Of a stretch of 64,000 bases of DNA, positions 44,535 to 51,275 are shown piece by piece. The stretch is from B30-G6 sp964633115. GTDB taxonomy: Bacteria > Desulfobacterota > Desulfobacteria > Desulfobacterales > B30-G6. The notes under the pieces were generated by a model that worked only from the letters and a program-made list of their open reading frames with translations, had not been told where the DNA came from and did no database searches. The translations under genes and the position numbers were made by a program. How positions within the stretch are numbered: the first letter of the stretch is position 1; each line of letters opens with the position of its first letter. The stretch spans positions 18,249 to 82,248 of the forward strand of contig CAZWEO010000005.1 in NCBI GenBank assembly GCA_964633115.1. Reading direction: 5' to 3'.

Positions 44535-45761
44535 ATGCTTATTGTTGCTATCTTCCTGACGATTATATGGACCGGCCAGTCAGGTGCTGCCAGGGCGGTT
44601 TTGAACAATGGCCAAGCGATTGATATCCCCGTGGAGCATCTACAGCATATTAAAAATAGCCCTGGGATCTTTTTCTTTACCTATCCACCTGAAAAAATCT
44701 TTAAACACAATATCAAAGACTGGATCGTCATAAAGCTTTCGGATGAACTGGGAGGCGGATTTTTAGCTGGTACTTCCGAGAATGTCAACCAAGCTTTTAC
44801 AGAGCTAAATACAACCGAAAGCATAATAAAATCGGCGCCCAGCCAATCAACAACCTTTCAACCGGACCAGGAAAAAGAAAATCCCGATCCCAAAATCGAG
44901 ATCGAGACCAGCTATGGATATCGTCAAGACCGACTCGATTGGAACATAGCCGGCAACCTCCAGGGTGAAAACCCCAACATTCTTTCAGAATTGACTTGGG
45001 AGGATTTGCTAATTCATGAAATGCGATTGGGTATCCGCACGACTCTGAATCGACCATTCTATTTTAGAGGATCGATCCACTATGGCGTGATTGTGGATGG
45101 CGAGAATCAGGATTCAGATTATGCCGCCGATGATCGCGAAATGGAGTTTTCACGTTCAAATAACAACGCAGATAAGGGTCGTACCCTGGATGGGCTGCTG
45201 GGTATTGGGTATAATTTTCGACTTATATCTAAAACTGTGAATTTTGTACCCCAGGCTGGCTACTCGATTCATAAACAGAATCTAAATATGACAGATGGTT
45301 ACCAGACAATCACTTGGGCGGGCGGCCCGCCTTTGGGATCATTTGATGGTCTTGACAGTACGTATGAGACCCAATGGTGGGGACCCTGGATCGGATTCGA
45401 TCTGGTGGTGAATATCAAAAAGTCTGTGTCATATCTGCCACCACTTTCGATCCGAGCCGGATATGAATATCATTGGGCTGAATATTATGCCCAGGCGGAC
45501 TGGAATCTGCGTGAGGATTTCGAACATCCCAAAAGTTTTGAGCATGAGGCCGATGGGAGCGGCTCGCTGATGGGGGTGGAATTGTGTGCCCACATATCAG
45601 ATCTTTGGTCAGTAACATTCGGGTACGAAACCGAAGTATGGTCGACCGAGGATGGTATCGATCGTGTATTTTTAGCAGACGGCACCACGATTTCAACGCG
45701 TTTAAACGAGGTTAATTGGCAATCAACAACAATCCAATTCGGATTCAGGTTTCGCTTTTAA
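44535..45761 (+). CDS. Outer-membrane beta-barrel protein (omptin/Pom-like)
   Basis: A 408-residue exported protein. The N-terminus is a short signal peptide (MLIVAIFLTIIWTGQSGAARA). Residues 25-110 form a soluble part with IVIKLSDELGGGFLAG. The remainder alternates amphipathic strands with conserved-looking NILSELTWEDLLIHEMRLG and LDGLLGIGYNFRL, and ends FGFRFRF with a C-terminal Phe as expected for BAM-dependent barrels. The NxLSELxW block resembles the Protochlamydia outer-membrane-protein/omptin-like family. Role unknown. No clear Shine-Dalgarno was seen, so the exact start is uncertain. Confidence 0.7.
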   Translation: MLIVAIFLTIIWTGQSGAARAVLNNGQAIDIPVEHLQHIKNSPGIFFFTYPPEKIFKHNIKDWIVIKLSDELGGGFLAGTSENVNQAFTELNTTESIIKSAPSQSTTFQPDQEKENPDPKIEIETSYGYRQDRLDWNIAGNLQGENPNILSELTWEDLLIHEMRLGIRTTLNRPFYFRGSIHYGVIVDGENQDSDYAADDREMEFSRSNNNADKGRTLDGLLGIGYNFRLISKTVNFVPQAGYSIHKQNLNMTDGYQTITWAGGPPLGSFDGLDSTYETQWWGPWIGFDLVVNIKKSVSYLPPLSIRAGYEYHWAEYYAQADWNLREDFEHPKSFEHEADGSGSLMGVELCAHISDLWSVTFGYETEVWSTEDGIDRVFLADGTTISTRLNEVNWQSTTIQFGFRFRF

Positions 45762-45844
45762 AATACTTTCTAACTATTTATAAAATAAAAATAATATTTA
45801 AATCTACTCAGCAGAAATTTCCACTTGCAAAAGTAATAACATTA

Positions 45845-45892
45845 GGATTCAAGGAGTCAAGGATTCGAGGAGTCAAGGATTCGAGGAGTCAA
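45845..45892 (+). repeat. Three 16-bp tandem repeats supplying a ribosome binding site
   Basis: Units 45845-45860 (GGATTCAAGGAGTCAA), 45861-45876 and 45877-45892 (both GGATTCGAGGAGTCAA). Each contains AGGAG. The AGGAG of the last unit (45884-45888) is 9 bases from the ATG at 45898, so the repeat appears to provide the Shine-Dalgarno of the next gene. Confidence 0.85.
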
Positions 45893-45897
45893 GTGAA

Positions 45898-46362
45898 ATG
45901 ATATTGCGACGTTTTTATTCCTCCAAACAAAACAAGGCCCAGCGACATGGGGATAATGGCATTCCAGTAGGCGACTGCTCTTATTTCCGAATCATAATCA
46001 GTTGCATCTGTTTGTTTTTGCTTATGGCCTGTGCTCATGGACCTGCAAGAGATCCGCAGGCCAATTTGTTCGAGGACACGCTCCATATCTATCGAGGGCC
46101 GTTGAATCACCTAGCTGCAGTCCGACGTGGTTCCTGTCCCATGCATCCATCCTGTTCTGAGTATGGGCGCCAGGCGGTTCGAAAGCATGGCTTCTTTGTG
46201 GGGTGGACCATGGCCATGGATCGGCTTTTGCGGTGCGGGCGCGATGAATTAAAACACATTCACAGAATATGGGTTGCCGGTGATTGGAGATTTTATGATC
46301 CTGTTTCGGCCAATGATAATTGGTGGTACCCTGTGGAAACCCAGCAAACTGATCAGGATTAA
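45898..46362 (+). CDS. YidD-domain protein with lipoprotein-type N-terminus
   Basis: A 154-residue protein. Residues 63-115 are a YidD domain (YRGPLNHLAAVRRGSCPMHPSC then SEYGRQAVRKHG, with the conserved Cys residues and RCGRD). Ordinary YidD is a 70-90 residue inner-face amphipathic protein that helps YidC insertion. Here a 45-residue leader ends in LLMAC, a lipobox, which predicts a lipid-anchored periplasmic protein. It is not next to rnpA, yidC or rpmH, so it is probably not the housekeeping copy. Its start is set by the AGGAG of the tandem repeat. Confidence 0.8.
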   Translation: MILRRFYSSKQNKAQRHGDNGIPVGDCSYFRIIISCICLFLLMACAHGPARDPQANLFEDTLHIYRGPLNHLAAVRRGSCPMHPSCSEYGRQAVRKHGFFVGWTMAMDRLLRCGRDELKHIHRIWVAGDWRFYDPVSANDNWWYPVETQQTDQD

Positions 46363-46366
46363 ATAG

Positions 46367-46396
46367 TTGACACCTTGCCAAATTTCTTTTTAAAAT
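46367..46396 (+). promoter_or_regulatory. Predicted sigma-70 promoter for the following small gene
   Basis: TTGACA (46367-46372), 18-base spacer, TAAAAT (46391-46396). It starts 5 bases after the YidD-domain gene and leaves a leader of about 140 bases. Confidence 0.5.
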
Positions 46397-46544
46397 AAGC
46401 AATTATCCTCAAGGTATCGGACGCCGCCGCATACACATAACGATCTAAGCCCACCCCAATAGGCTAAATGGCCAACCGATCCGAAGATAACGTATTAATC
46501 ATCTTATAATTATTTGAGTTGCGTGGTGCCAAAGGAGCTGTGAC

Positions 46545-46883
46545 ATGCTGCATAAATTTGTCATCAAACGAAATGAACGCAAACAAGAGCTTCAAATCAA
46601 GGAATATGCAAACCTGGAACGGGAGCCCAAACATGAATGGCAACCTGACTTTACATCATTTGCCCTCATCGGCCAGGAGATTTACGGAAAAACAGATGTT
46701 ACGCGAGCCATTAAAAAGGGCCGTAGGCATCTTGTTTCTGTACTACGAACCCATAATATGTACCCCATTGGTATTTATGCTGATGAAATCGCATCGTCGG
46801 TGATACAATTATATGCCTCCAAAACAGAACGCACAGCTGAGCTGTCTTTTGACGATAAATCAATATTTGATAATGATGTCTAA
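46545..46883 (+). CDS. Hypothetical protein, 112 residues
   Basis: Not recognised. It starts MLHKFVIKRNERKQELQ with AAAGGAG 9 bases upstream and is a soluble, mixed-charge protein with segments DVTRAIKKGRRHLVSVLRTHNMYP and a Ser/Asp-rich acidic end. No membrane segment, Cys pair or nucleotide-binding motif is visible. The good Shine-Dalgarno, a promoter and codon usage like its neighbours support it as real. It is convergent with the Cys-rich gene, whose stop lies 3 bases away. Confidence 0.6.
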   Translation: MLHKFVIKRNERKQELQIKEYANLEREPKHEWQPDFTSFALIGQEIYGKTDVTRAIKKGRRHLVSVLRTHNMYPIGIYADEIASSVIQLYASKTERTAELSFDDKSIFDNDV

Positions 46884-46885
46884 CG

Positions 46886-47254
46886 CTAACGATTGGTAAT
46901 ATTGAATTGGCATATTGATCTGATTGCTTTTAGTTCAGCTCTCAGAAACCGGTCCAAGGAAGTATCTGGCCTAGATGTGACGGTTAGCTGGCGATGCATT
47001 CGATTACCGGAAGTACCGCCACCCACAAGTTGTCGAATTTCGGTGAGCTGCTCCATAAGATCGACCATCGACATGGTGGCAGCTTTCTGAATGGGGTTAA
47101 TCGGCTCCGCAACGACCGGTTCCATTCGCAAATATTCTTGATATTCCCGGCAGCCATCATTGCCAGTACATTGCTTGCAAACGTCAATATGTTTGCGTTG
47201 AAAACCGCGATTTTTTGTACAAACAATGTAGCGAGTCTTAATTTGGACGGGCAT
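46886..47254 (-). CDS. Hypothetical Cys-rich (zinc-ribbon-like) protein, 122 residues
   Basis: Not recognised. From the Met at 47254 it reads MPVQIKTRYIVCTKNRG, then DVCKQCTGNDGCREYQEYL. The spacing C-x(13)-C-x2-C-x4-C suggests a small zinc site. The C-terminal half is helical (MSMVDLMEQLTEIRQLV). The frame is open upstream to 47446 but would overlap the divergent J-domain gene, and AAGG sits before the 47254 start. Confidence 0.55.
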   Translation of the reverse strand: MPVQIKTRYIVCTKNRGFQRKHIDVCKQCTGNDGCREYQEYLRMEPVVAEPINPIQKAATMSMVDLMEQLTEIRQLVGGGTSGNRMHRQLTVTSRPDTSLDRFLRAELKAIRSICQFNITNR

Positions 47255-47342
47255 GATTTTTAAAGACCTTTTAAAGGGAAAATAAATTTTAGCAATAATA
47301 CCAGATAGGTGAGTTTTTTTCAAGTATAAATGGAGATAGGTT

Positions 47343-48095
47343 ATGGGATGGTTAGGTAAAATTGTAGGCGGAACAATTGGGTTTGCACTGGGTGGACCGC
47401 TGGGCGCCGTTGCCGGGGCTGCCTTTGGGCACGCATTTGATCGCAATGAGGGTCGTCGCTTTGGGGAGACGCAACAGCGCTTATCGCCTAACGAGGAATC
47501 TCAATTTGCTTTCTTTATTGGTGCTTTTTCGATGCTGGCAAAATTATCAAAAGCCGATGGCCATGTATCCCAGGAAGAGGTGACATCGATTGAGCAATTC
47601 ATGTTATATGACCTCAAATTGAACCCCCAAAGCCAAGCTGTGGCCATGAATATCTTTCAAGCTGCGTTGAACACACCGGGAACCTTTGAAGAATTTGCCA
47701 CTCAATTCCATGGACGCTTTCGGTTTCAGCCCCAACTCTTGGATGTTATGATCGACATTTTGCTGCGGGTATCCATGGCGGACGGGGCCCTTGCTGAAAG
47801 TGAAGAACGGATGATTCTGTCGGCCAAATCCATATTTAACCTGAGTGACAACCAGTACGCGGCCATTAAATCCCGATATATCAAAGATGATGATAAATAT
47901 TTTGCCATTTTAGGCGCCACATCCACAGACAGCAACGAAACGATAAAAACCAAATATCGTCGTTTGGTAAAGGAGTACCACCCAGATATGATTGCCTCAA
48001 AGGGGCTGCCCGAAGAATTTACCGAACTGGCGGAGGAAAAGTTTCGGGAGATCCAGGCAGCTTATGATGCAGTGCGAAATGAAAGGAACTTTTAA
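47343..48095 (+). CDS. TerB-like and DnaJ-domain protein (DjlA-like)
   Basis: A 250-residue protein. The N-terminus has a Gly-rich, possibly membrane-associated segment (GGTIGFALGGPLGAVAGAAFG). Residues about 55-175 are a TerB/DjlA helical domain (MLAKLSKADGHVSQEEV and SMADGALAESEERMI, two acidic EF-like turns). Residues 185-248 are a J domain with the HPD tripeptide (KEYHPDMI). It would recruit DnaK to a membrane or stress-related client. GGAGATAGG precedes the ATG. Confidence 0.88.
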   Translation: MGWLGKIVGGTIGFALGGPLGAVAGAAFGHAFDRNEGRRFGETQQRLSPNEESQFAFFIGAFSMLAKLSKADGHVSQEEVTSIEQFMLYDLKLNPQSQAVAMNIFQAALNTPGTFEEFATQFHGRFRFQPQLLDVMIDILLRVSMADGALAESEERMILSAKSIFNLSDNQYAAIKSRYIKDDDKYFAILGATSTDSNETIKTKYRRLVKEYHPDMIASKGLPEEFTELAEEKFREIQAAYDAVRNERNF

Positions 48096-48122
48096 AATAA
48101 AATCGTGCAACGATTTTATTTT
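48094..48122. terminator. Bidirectional terminator, ATAAAATCG palindrome copy
   Basis: A 12-bp perfect stem, 48094-48105 with 48111-48122, loop TGCAA, A/T-rich outer ends giving U-runs on both strands. It contains part of the stop codon of the J-domain gene and the stop codon of mtaB, which converge on it. Same core as 13152-13174. Confidence 0.8.
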
Positions 48123-49465
48123 TCAATAATTCGACCTCGCATGGTCTGGGCGTCGTGAATTCCCTCCAAACGAACTCGTTGAAAGGTGTTTTTGATCCCA
48201 GTTCGATATTTAAATAATACTTTTATATAGTTAGATGTCACTCCCTTAAGGTTCCCGGTGGTTGCATCGGGTGTGGTTTCCACCAAAACTTCTGCTTCGT
48301 GTTCCAGGTGCTTGGCAAAAAAAGCCTGCCTTTTTTCATGACCCAAAACTCGAATTTCTTGGCAGCGCTGTTTAATGATATTCGCAGGTACTTTATCAGT
48401 ATACTGACTAGCCGGTGTACCAGTTCGCGGTGAAAAGGGGAATACATGCAGGTAAGCAATCGGCAGCTCATCGATTAAATCGTGCGTGTTTTGGTAAGCC
48501 TTTACATTTTCTCCGGGGAATCCAAGCATTACATCCACGCCGATGGATGCATATGGTAACAACAGATGAATGGCTTTGATACAATTTATAAACTTCTGAC
48601 GATCATATGGTCGGCCCATACGTTTTAATATCGTGTCATCACCACTTTGCAAAGGAACATGAATATGGCGACAAATATGACCCGGTCGATCAGAGGCTTT
48701 CGCTATAATTTCGATTAATTCATTATTAATTTCAAGTGGCTCAATTGAGCTGAGGCGAATTCTATCAATGGTCTGCCGTTGGTGGAGTTGAACCAGGAGT
48801 TGGGCTAAGCCGATTTTGGGTGTGAGGTCACGGCCATAGCTTCCCAGATGAATACCGGTCAGAACGGCCTCACGAAATCCTGCGGTTTTAATCTGTTCTA
48901 ATGAGGTGATAACATTTTCAAAGGGCATACTGCGTTGCCGACCACGAGCATAGGGCACGATGCAGTAAGTGCAGAAAGCATTGCACCCATCCTGAATTTT
49001 TAGAAATTGTCTGGTTCGGGCGCCCAGTGAAAAGGGATTGGGTGAGGAAGCCAGCGGTGATTCCAATCCCGATGGGACTGCCGGCAGCTTTTGGTTTAAT
49101 TGATGGGATGCCTGTAAGAGTTGCGGAATACGTTGCTTATCGGAATGTCCCACTACATAATCAATCCCTTTGATTTCGCGAATATTTTCAGAATCGGTCT
49201 GGGCCAAACAGCCGGTTACAACCACGGTTGCATTTGGATTGGCTCGGATCGCTTGGCGGATTGCTTGGCGAGATTGCATGGCGGCTTTATGTGTGACTGT
49301 GCAGGTATTAACGATACAAATGTCGACACCGTCTGATCCTGTTTCAACAGATTGGCCAGACATTTCAAGACCAGCTAGATCTAATTGATGTGCGAGTGTT
49401 TCCGATTCAAATTGATTAACCTTGCACCCAAGCGTTTTAATATTAAATATTCTTTTTTTTATCAT
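48116..49465 (-). CDS. mtaB: tRNA (N6-threonylcarbamoyladenosine(37)-C2)-methylthiotransferase MtaB
   Basis: A 449-residue radical SAM methylthiotransferase. The N-terminal UPF0004 domain carries TLGCKVNQFESE, VNTCTVTHKA and TGCLAQ (three cluster Cys). The radical SAM triad is CNAFCTYC, followed by YARGRQRS and a C-terminal TRAM-like domain. TLGCKVNQ is diagnostic of MtaB rather than MiaB or RimO. It makes ms2t6A at tRNA position 37. It lies downstream of mnmA on the same strand after a 120-base gap. Confidence 0.93.
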   Translation of the reverse strand: MIKKRIFNIKTLGCKVNQFESETLAHQLDLAGLEMSGQSVETGSDGVDICIVNTCTVTHKAAMQSRQAIRQAIRANPNATVVVTGCLAQTDSENIREIKGIDYVVGHSDKQRIPQLLQASHQLNQKLPAVPSGLESPLASSPNPFSLGARTRQFLKIQDGCNAFCTYCIVPYARGRQRSMPFENVITSLEQIKTAGFREAVLTGIHLGSYGRDLTPKIGLAQLLVQLHQRQTIDRIRLSSIEPLEINNELIEIIAKASDRPGHICRHIHVPLQSGDDTILKRMGRPYDRQKFINCIKAIHLLLPYASIGVDVMLGFPGENVKAYQNTHDLIDELPIAYLHVFPFSPRTGTPASQYTDKVPANIIKQRCQEIRVLGHEKRQAFFAKHLEHEAEVLVETTPDATTGNLKGVTSNYIKVLFKYRTGIKNTFQRVRLEGIHDAQTMRGRIIEK

Positions 49466-49585
49466 TATATATATAAGTTATATAATTTTATTAAAGTGAT
49501 GCATAATGTATGATGCGCAACAAACCAAAACTGTTGCCTCTTGAAATCTAACCGCTTTTCGCAACTCGCAACCCCAAACCGGCTT

Positions 49586-50674
49586 TTACGCAATCCAGCC
49601 ACCACCCAACACCTCATCCCCGATATAAAACACGGCCGCCTGTCCGGGCGTAATAGCAGATTGTGGGGTCTCAAAGTGGACCTGAACCTGATCTTTTTTC
49701 AGCAGCGTTAGCCGTGAAGGTGCAGCCTGATGCCGATATCGAATACGGGTATCAACATGAATATTATTAGGCGGTGCTTCTTGGATCCACTGGATATCCA
49801 ATACATTACAGGTCTGTGCATAGACAGCCTGTTTGGGTCCCACCACCAGGCGGTTTTCGGCTGTATCAATGCGGATGACATAATATGGTTCGGCGGCCGG
49901 GATATTGATACCTCGACGTTGGCCAATGGTATAACGATGAAGCCCTTGGTGTTGGCCGATGACTTTACCATTTACAGTTTCGATGGGGCCTTCTGCAGCT
50001 TCAAAGTTGGGCTGTCTGGCCAAAAATTCATTATAAGTTATGTCTTGAATAAAGCAAACATCTTGGCTTTCCAATGGCGTAACAGGCTTTAGTCCCAGTT
50101 GTCGGGCCAATGATTTGGTCTCAGTTTTGGTGTAAGAACCCAAAGGGAAAAGTGCCTGTGCAAGCATATTCTGGTCCATCCGGGCTAAAAAATAGGATTG
50201 GTCTTTACTTACATCCTCACCACGATAGAGGTGATATCGGGACTGGTGATCCTGTCGAATCTGGGCGTAATGACCGGTGGCCAGTTGGGATGCACCCATC
50301 TTTCGGGCCAGCGAAAGACAAACACCAAATTTAATCAATGGATTGCATATCACACAGGGATTTGGCGTTCGACCCGCCTGATAAGATTGGATAAAATAGT
50401 CAACAACCATTGATTGAAACACCTGACGAACATCCAGGACTTCGATGGGTATGTCCAACTGTTGCTGTAGTGAATTAGCTTTTTCTAAGGCAGTATCTCG
50501 GGAAGGATTACCTAACTCATCTGGAAGTAGACACTTTTGCGAGCATTTTGACTGGGCACTTTCATACCCGGTATAGAAATGAATGCCAAATAGGGACATG
50601 CCTTGGTTTTTTAGAATTCCGGCGGTGACAAGTGAATCGACACCGCCACTAAGCAGGACAGCGGTTTTTGTCAT
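49586..50674 (-). CDS. mnmA: tRNA 2-thiouridylase MnmA, possible Fe-S cluster-binding form
   Basis: A 362-residue PP-loop ATP pyrophosphatase that puts sulfur on U34 of tRNA. SGGVDS is at residues 9-14. TPNPCVIC contains Cys107 and Cys110, and SQDVCF contains Cys207. Three Cys at these places fit a [4Fe-4S]-binding form, where E. coli uses Asp99, Cys102 and Cys199. An extra pair, KCSQKC (residues 43-48), is unusual. The frame extends upstream, but the ATG at 50674 overlaps the preceding gene by 4 bases and gives the canonical MTKTAVLLSGG. Confidence 0.93.
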   Translation of the reverse strand: MTKTAVLLSGGVDSLVTAGILKNQGMSLFGIHFYTGYESAQSKCSQKCLLPDELGNPSRDTALEKANSLQQQLDIPIEVLDVRQVFQSMVVDYFIQSYQAGRTPNPCVICNPLIKFGVCLSLARKMGASQLATGHYAQIRQDHQSRYHLYRGEDVSKDQSYFLARMDQNMLAQALFPLGSYTKTETKSLARQLGLKPVTPLESQDVCFIQDITYNEFLARQPNFEAAEGPIETVNGKVIGQHQGLHRYTIGQRRGINIPAAEPYYVIRIDTAENRLVVGPKQAVYAQTCNVLDIQWIQEAPPNNIHVDTRIRYRHQAAPSRLTLLKKDQVQVHFETPQSAITPGQAAVFYIGDEVLGGGWIA

Positions 50675-51099
50675 TCGAAAAAGATGGTATTGGTTGGGCG
50701 AATTTCCATGGCATGCGTCGGACAGGCAGGCACACACAGCTCACAGATGCTGCATTTGGACTGCTTGAATTCGACTTTCATTTCGGGTCGTTTGACAGAT
50801 AATGCACCAGTGGGACACACAGCCGTACAGGCGCCGCAATGGGTGCACTGCCGTGTTACACGTTTAACTTCCTGGGACGCATTTTGTACCTGAACGCCCA
50901 TGTCTTTTAGATATTGAAGACCCTCGGAGAAATTCTTTTTAGGCCCGGTGAGTTCCAAGACCATAACGCCTTCCCGCTGGGGCAGAATGGCGGCATTGAG
51001 AATATTGAAGGTAAGATCATAGTTTTTAACCAAATTGCAGACAATAGGCTTCTCAACTACGGTTTTGGAAAATTTTAATATTAGTATCTTGGAATACAC
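50671..51099 (-). CDS. NIL-domain ferredoxin, two [4Fe-4S] clusters (GTG start)
   Basis: About 142 residues. The N-terminal 75 residues form a NIL (ACT-like) domain (LVKNYDLTFNILNAAILPQREG). The C-terminus has two full 4Fe-4S motifs, CTHCGACTAVCP and CSICELCVPACP. NIL-ferredoxins are known in anaerobes from sulfide-dependent homocysteine synthesis. GGAGG 5 bases before a GTG at 51099 selects that start over the TTG four codons upstream. It overlaps mnmA (ATGA), pointing to electron or sulfide supply for tRNA thiolation. Confidence 0.88.
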   Translation of the reverse strand: MYSKILILKFSKTVVEKPIVCNLVKNYDLTFNILNAAILPQREGVMVLELTGPKKNFSEGLQYLKDMGVQVQNASQEVKRVTRQCTHCGACTAVCPTGALSVKRPEMKVEFKQSKCSICELCVPACPTHAMEIRPTNTIFFE

Positions 51100-51275
51100 G
51101 CTTGCCTCCAAGTTTGACTTAATAGAAACTGTATAATTTGGTCTTTATTTTTTCTAAAAGTCAGCGTAAAGTATGGGTTAAGTCATAGGCCGCTTGCATC
51201 ATATTGTGTTGAGCAATGAGCTTATTACATTCCATTCCGATATATCTCCATGAATAAGTCGATGTCAAGGATACA

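Noticed and set aside
45845..45892. CRISPR-like array
   Set aside because: The 16-bp units are directly adjacent with no spacers and no cas genes are present.
46886..47446. 186-residue version of the Cys-rich protein
   Set aside because: It would overlap the divergent J-domain gene; the Met at 47254 has a plausible Shine-Dalgarno.
51114..51137. Promoter TTGACT...TATAAT before the acyltransferase fusion
   Set aside because: The spacer is only 12 bases, too short for a sigma-70 promoter.
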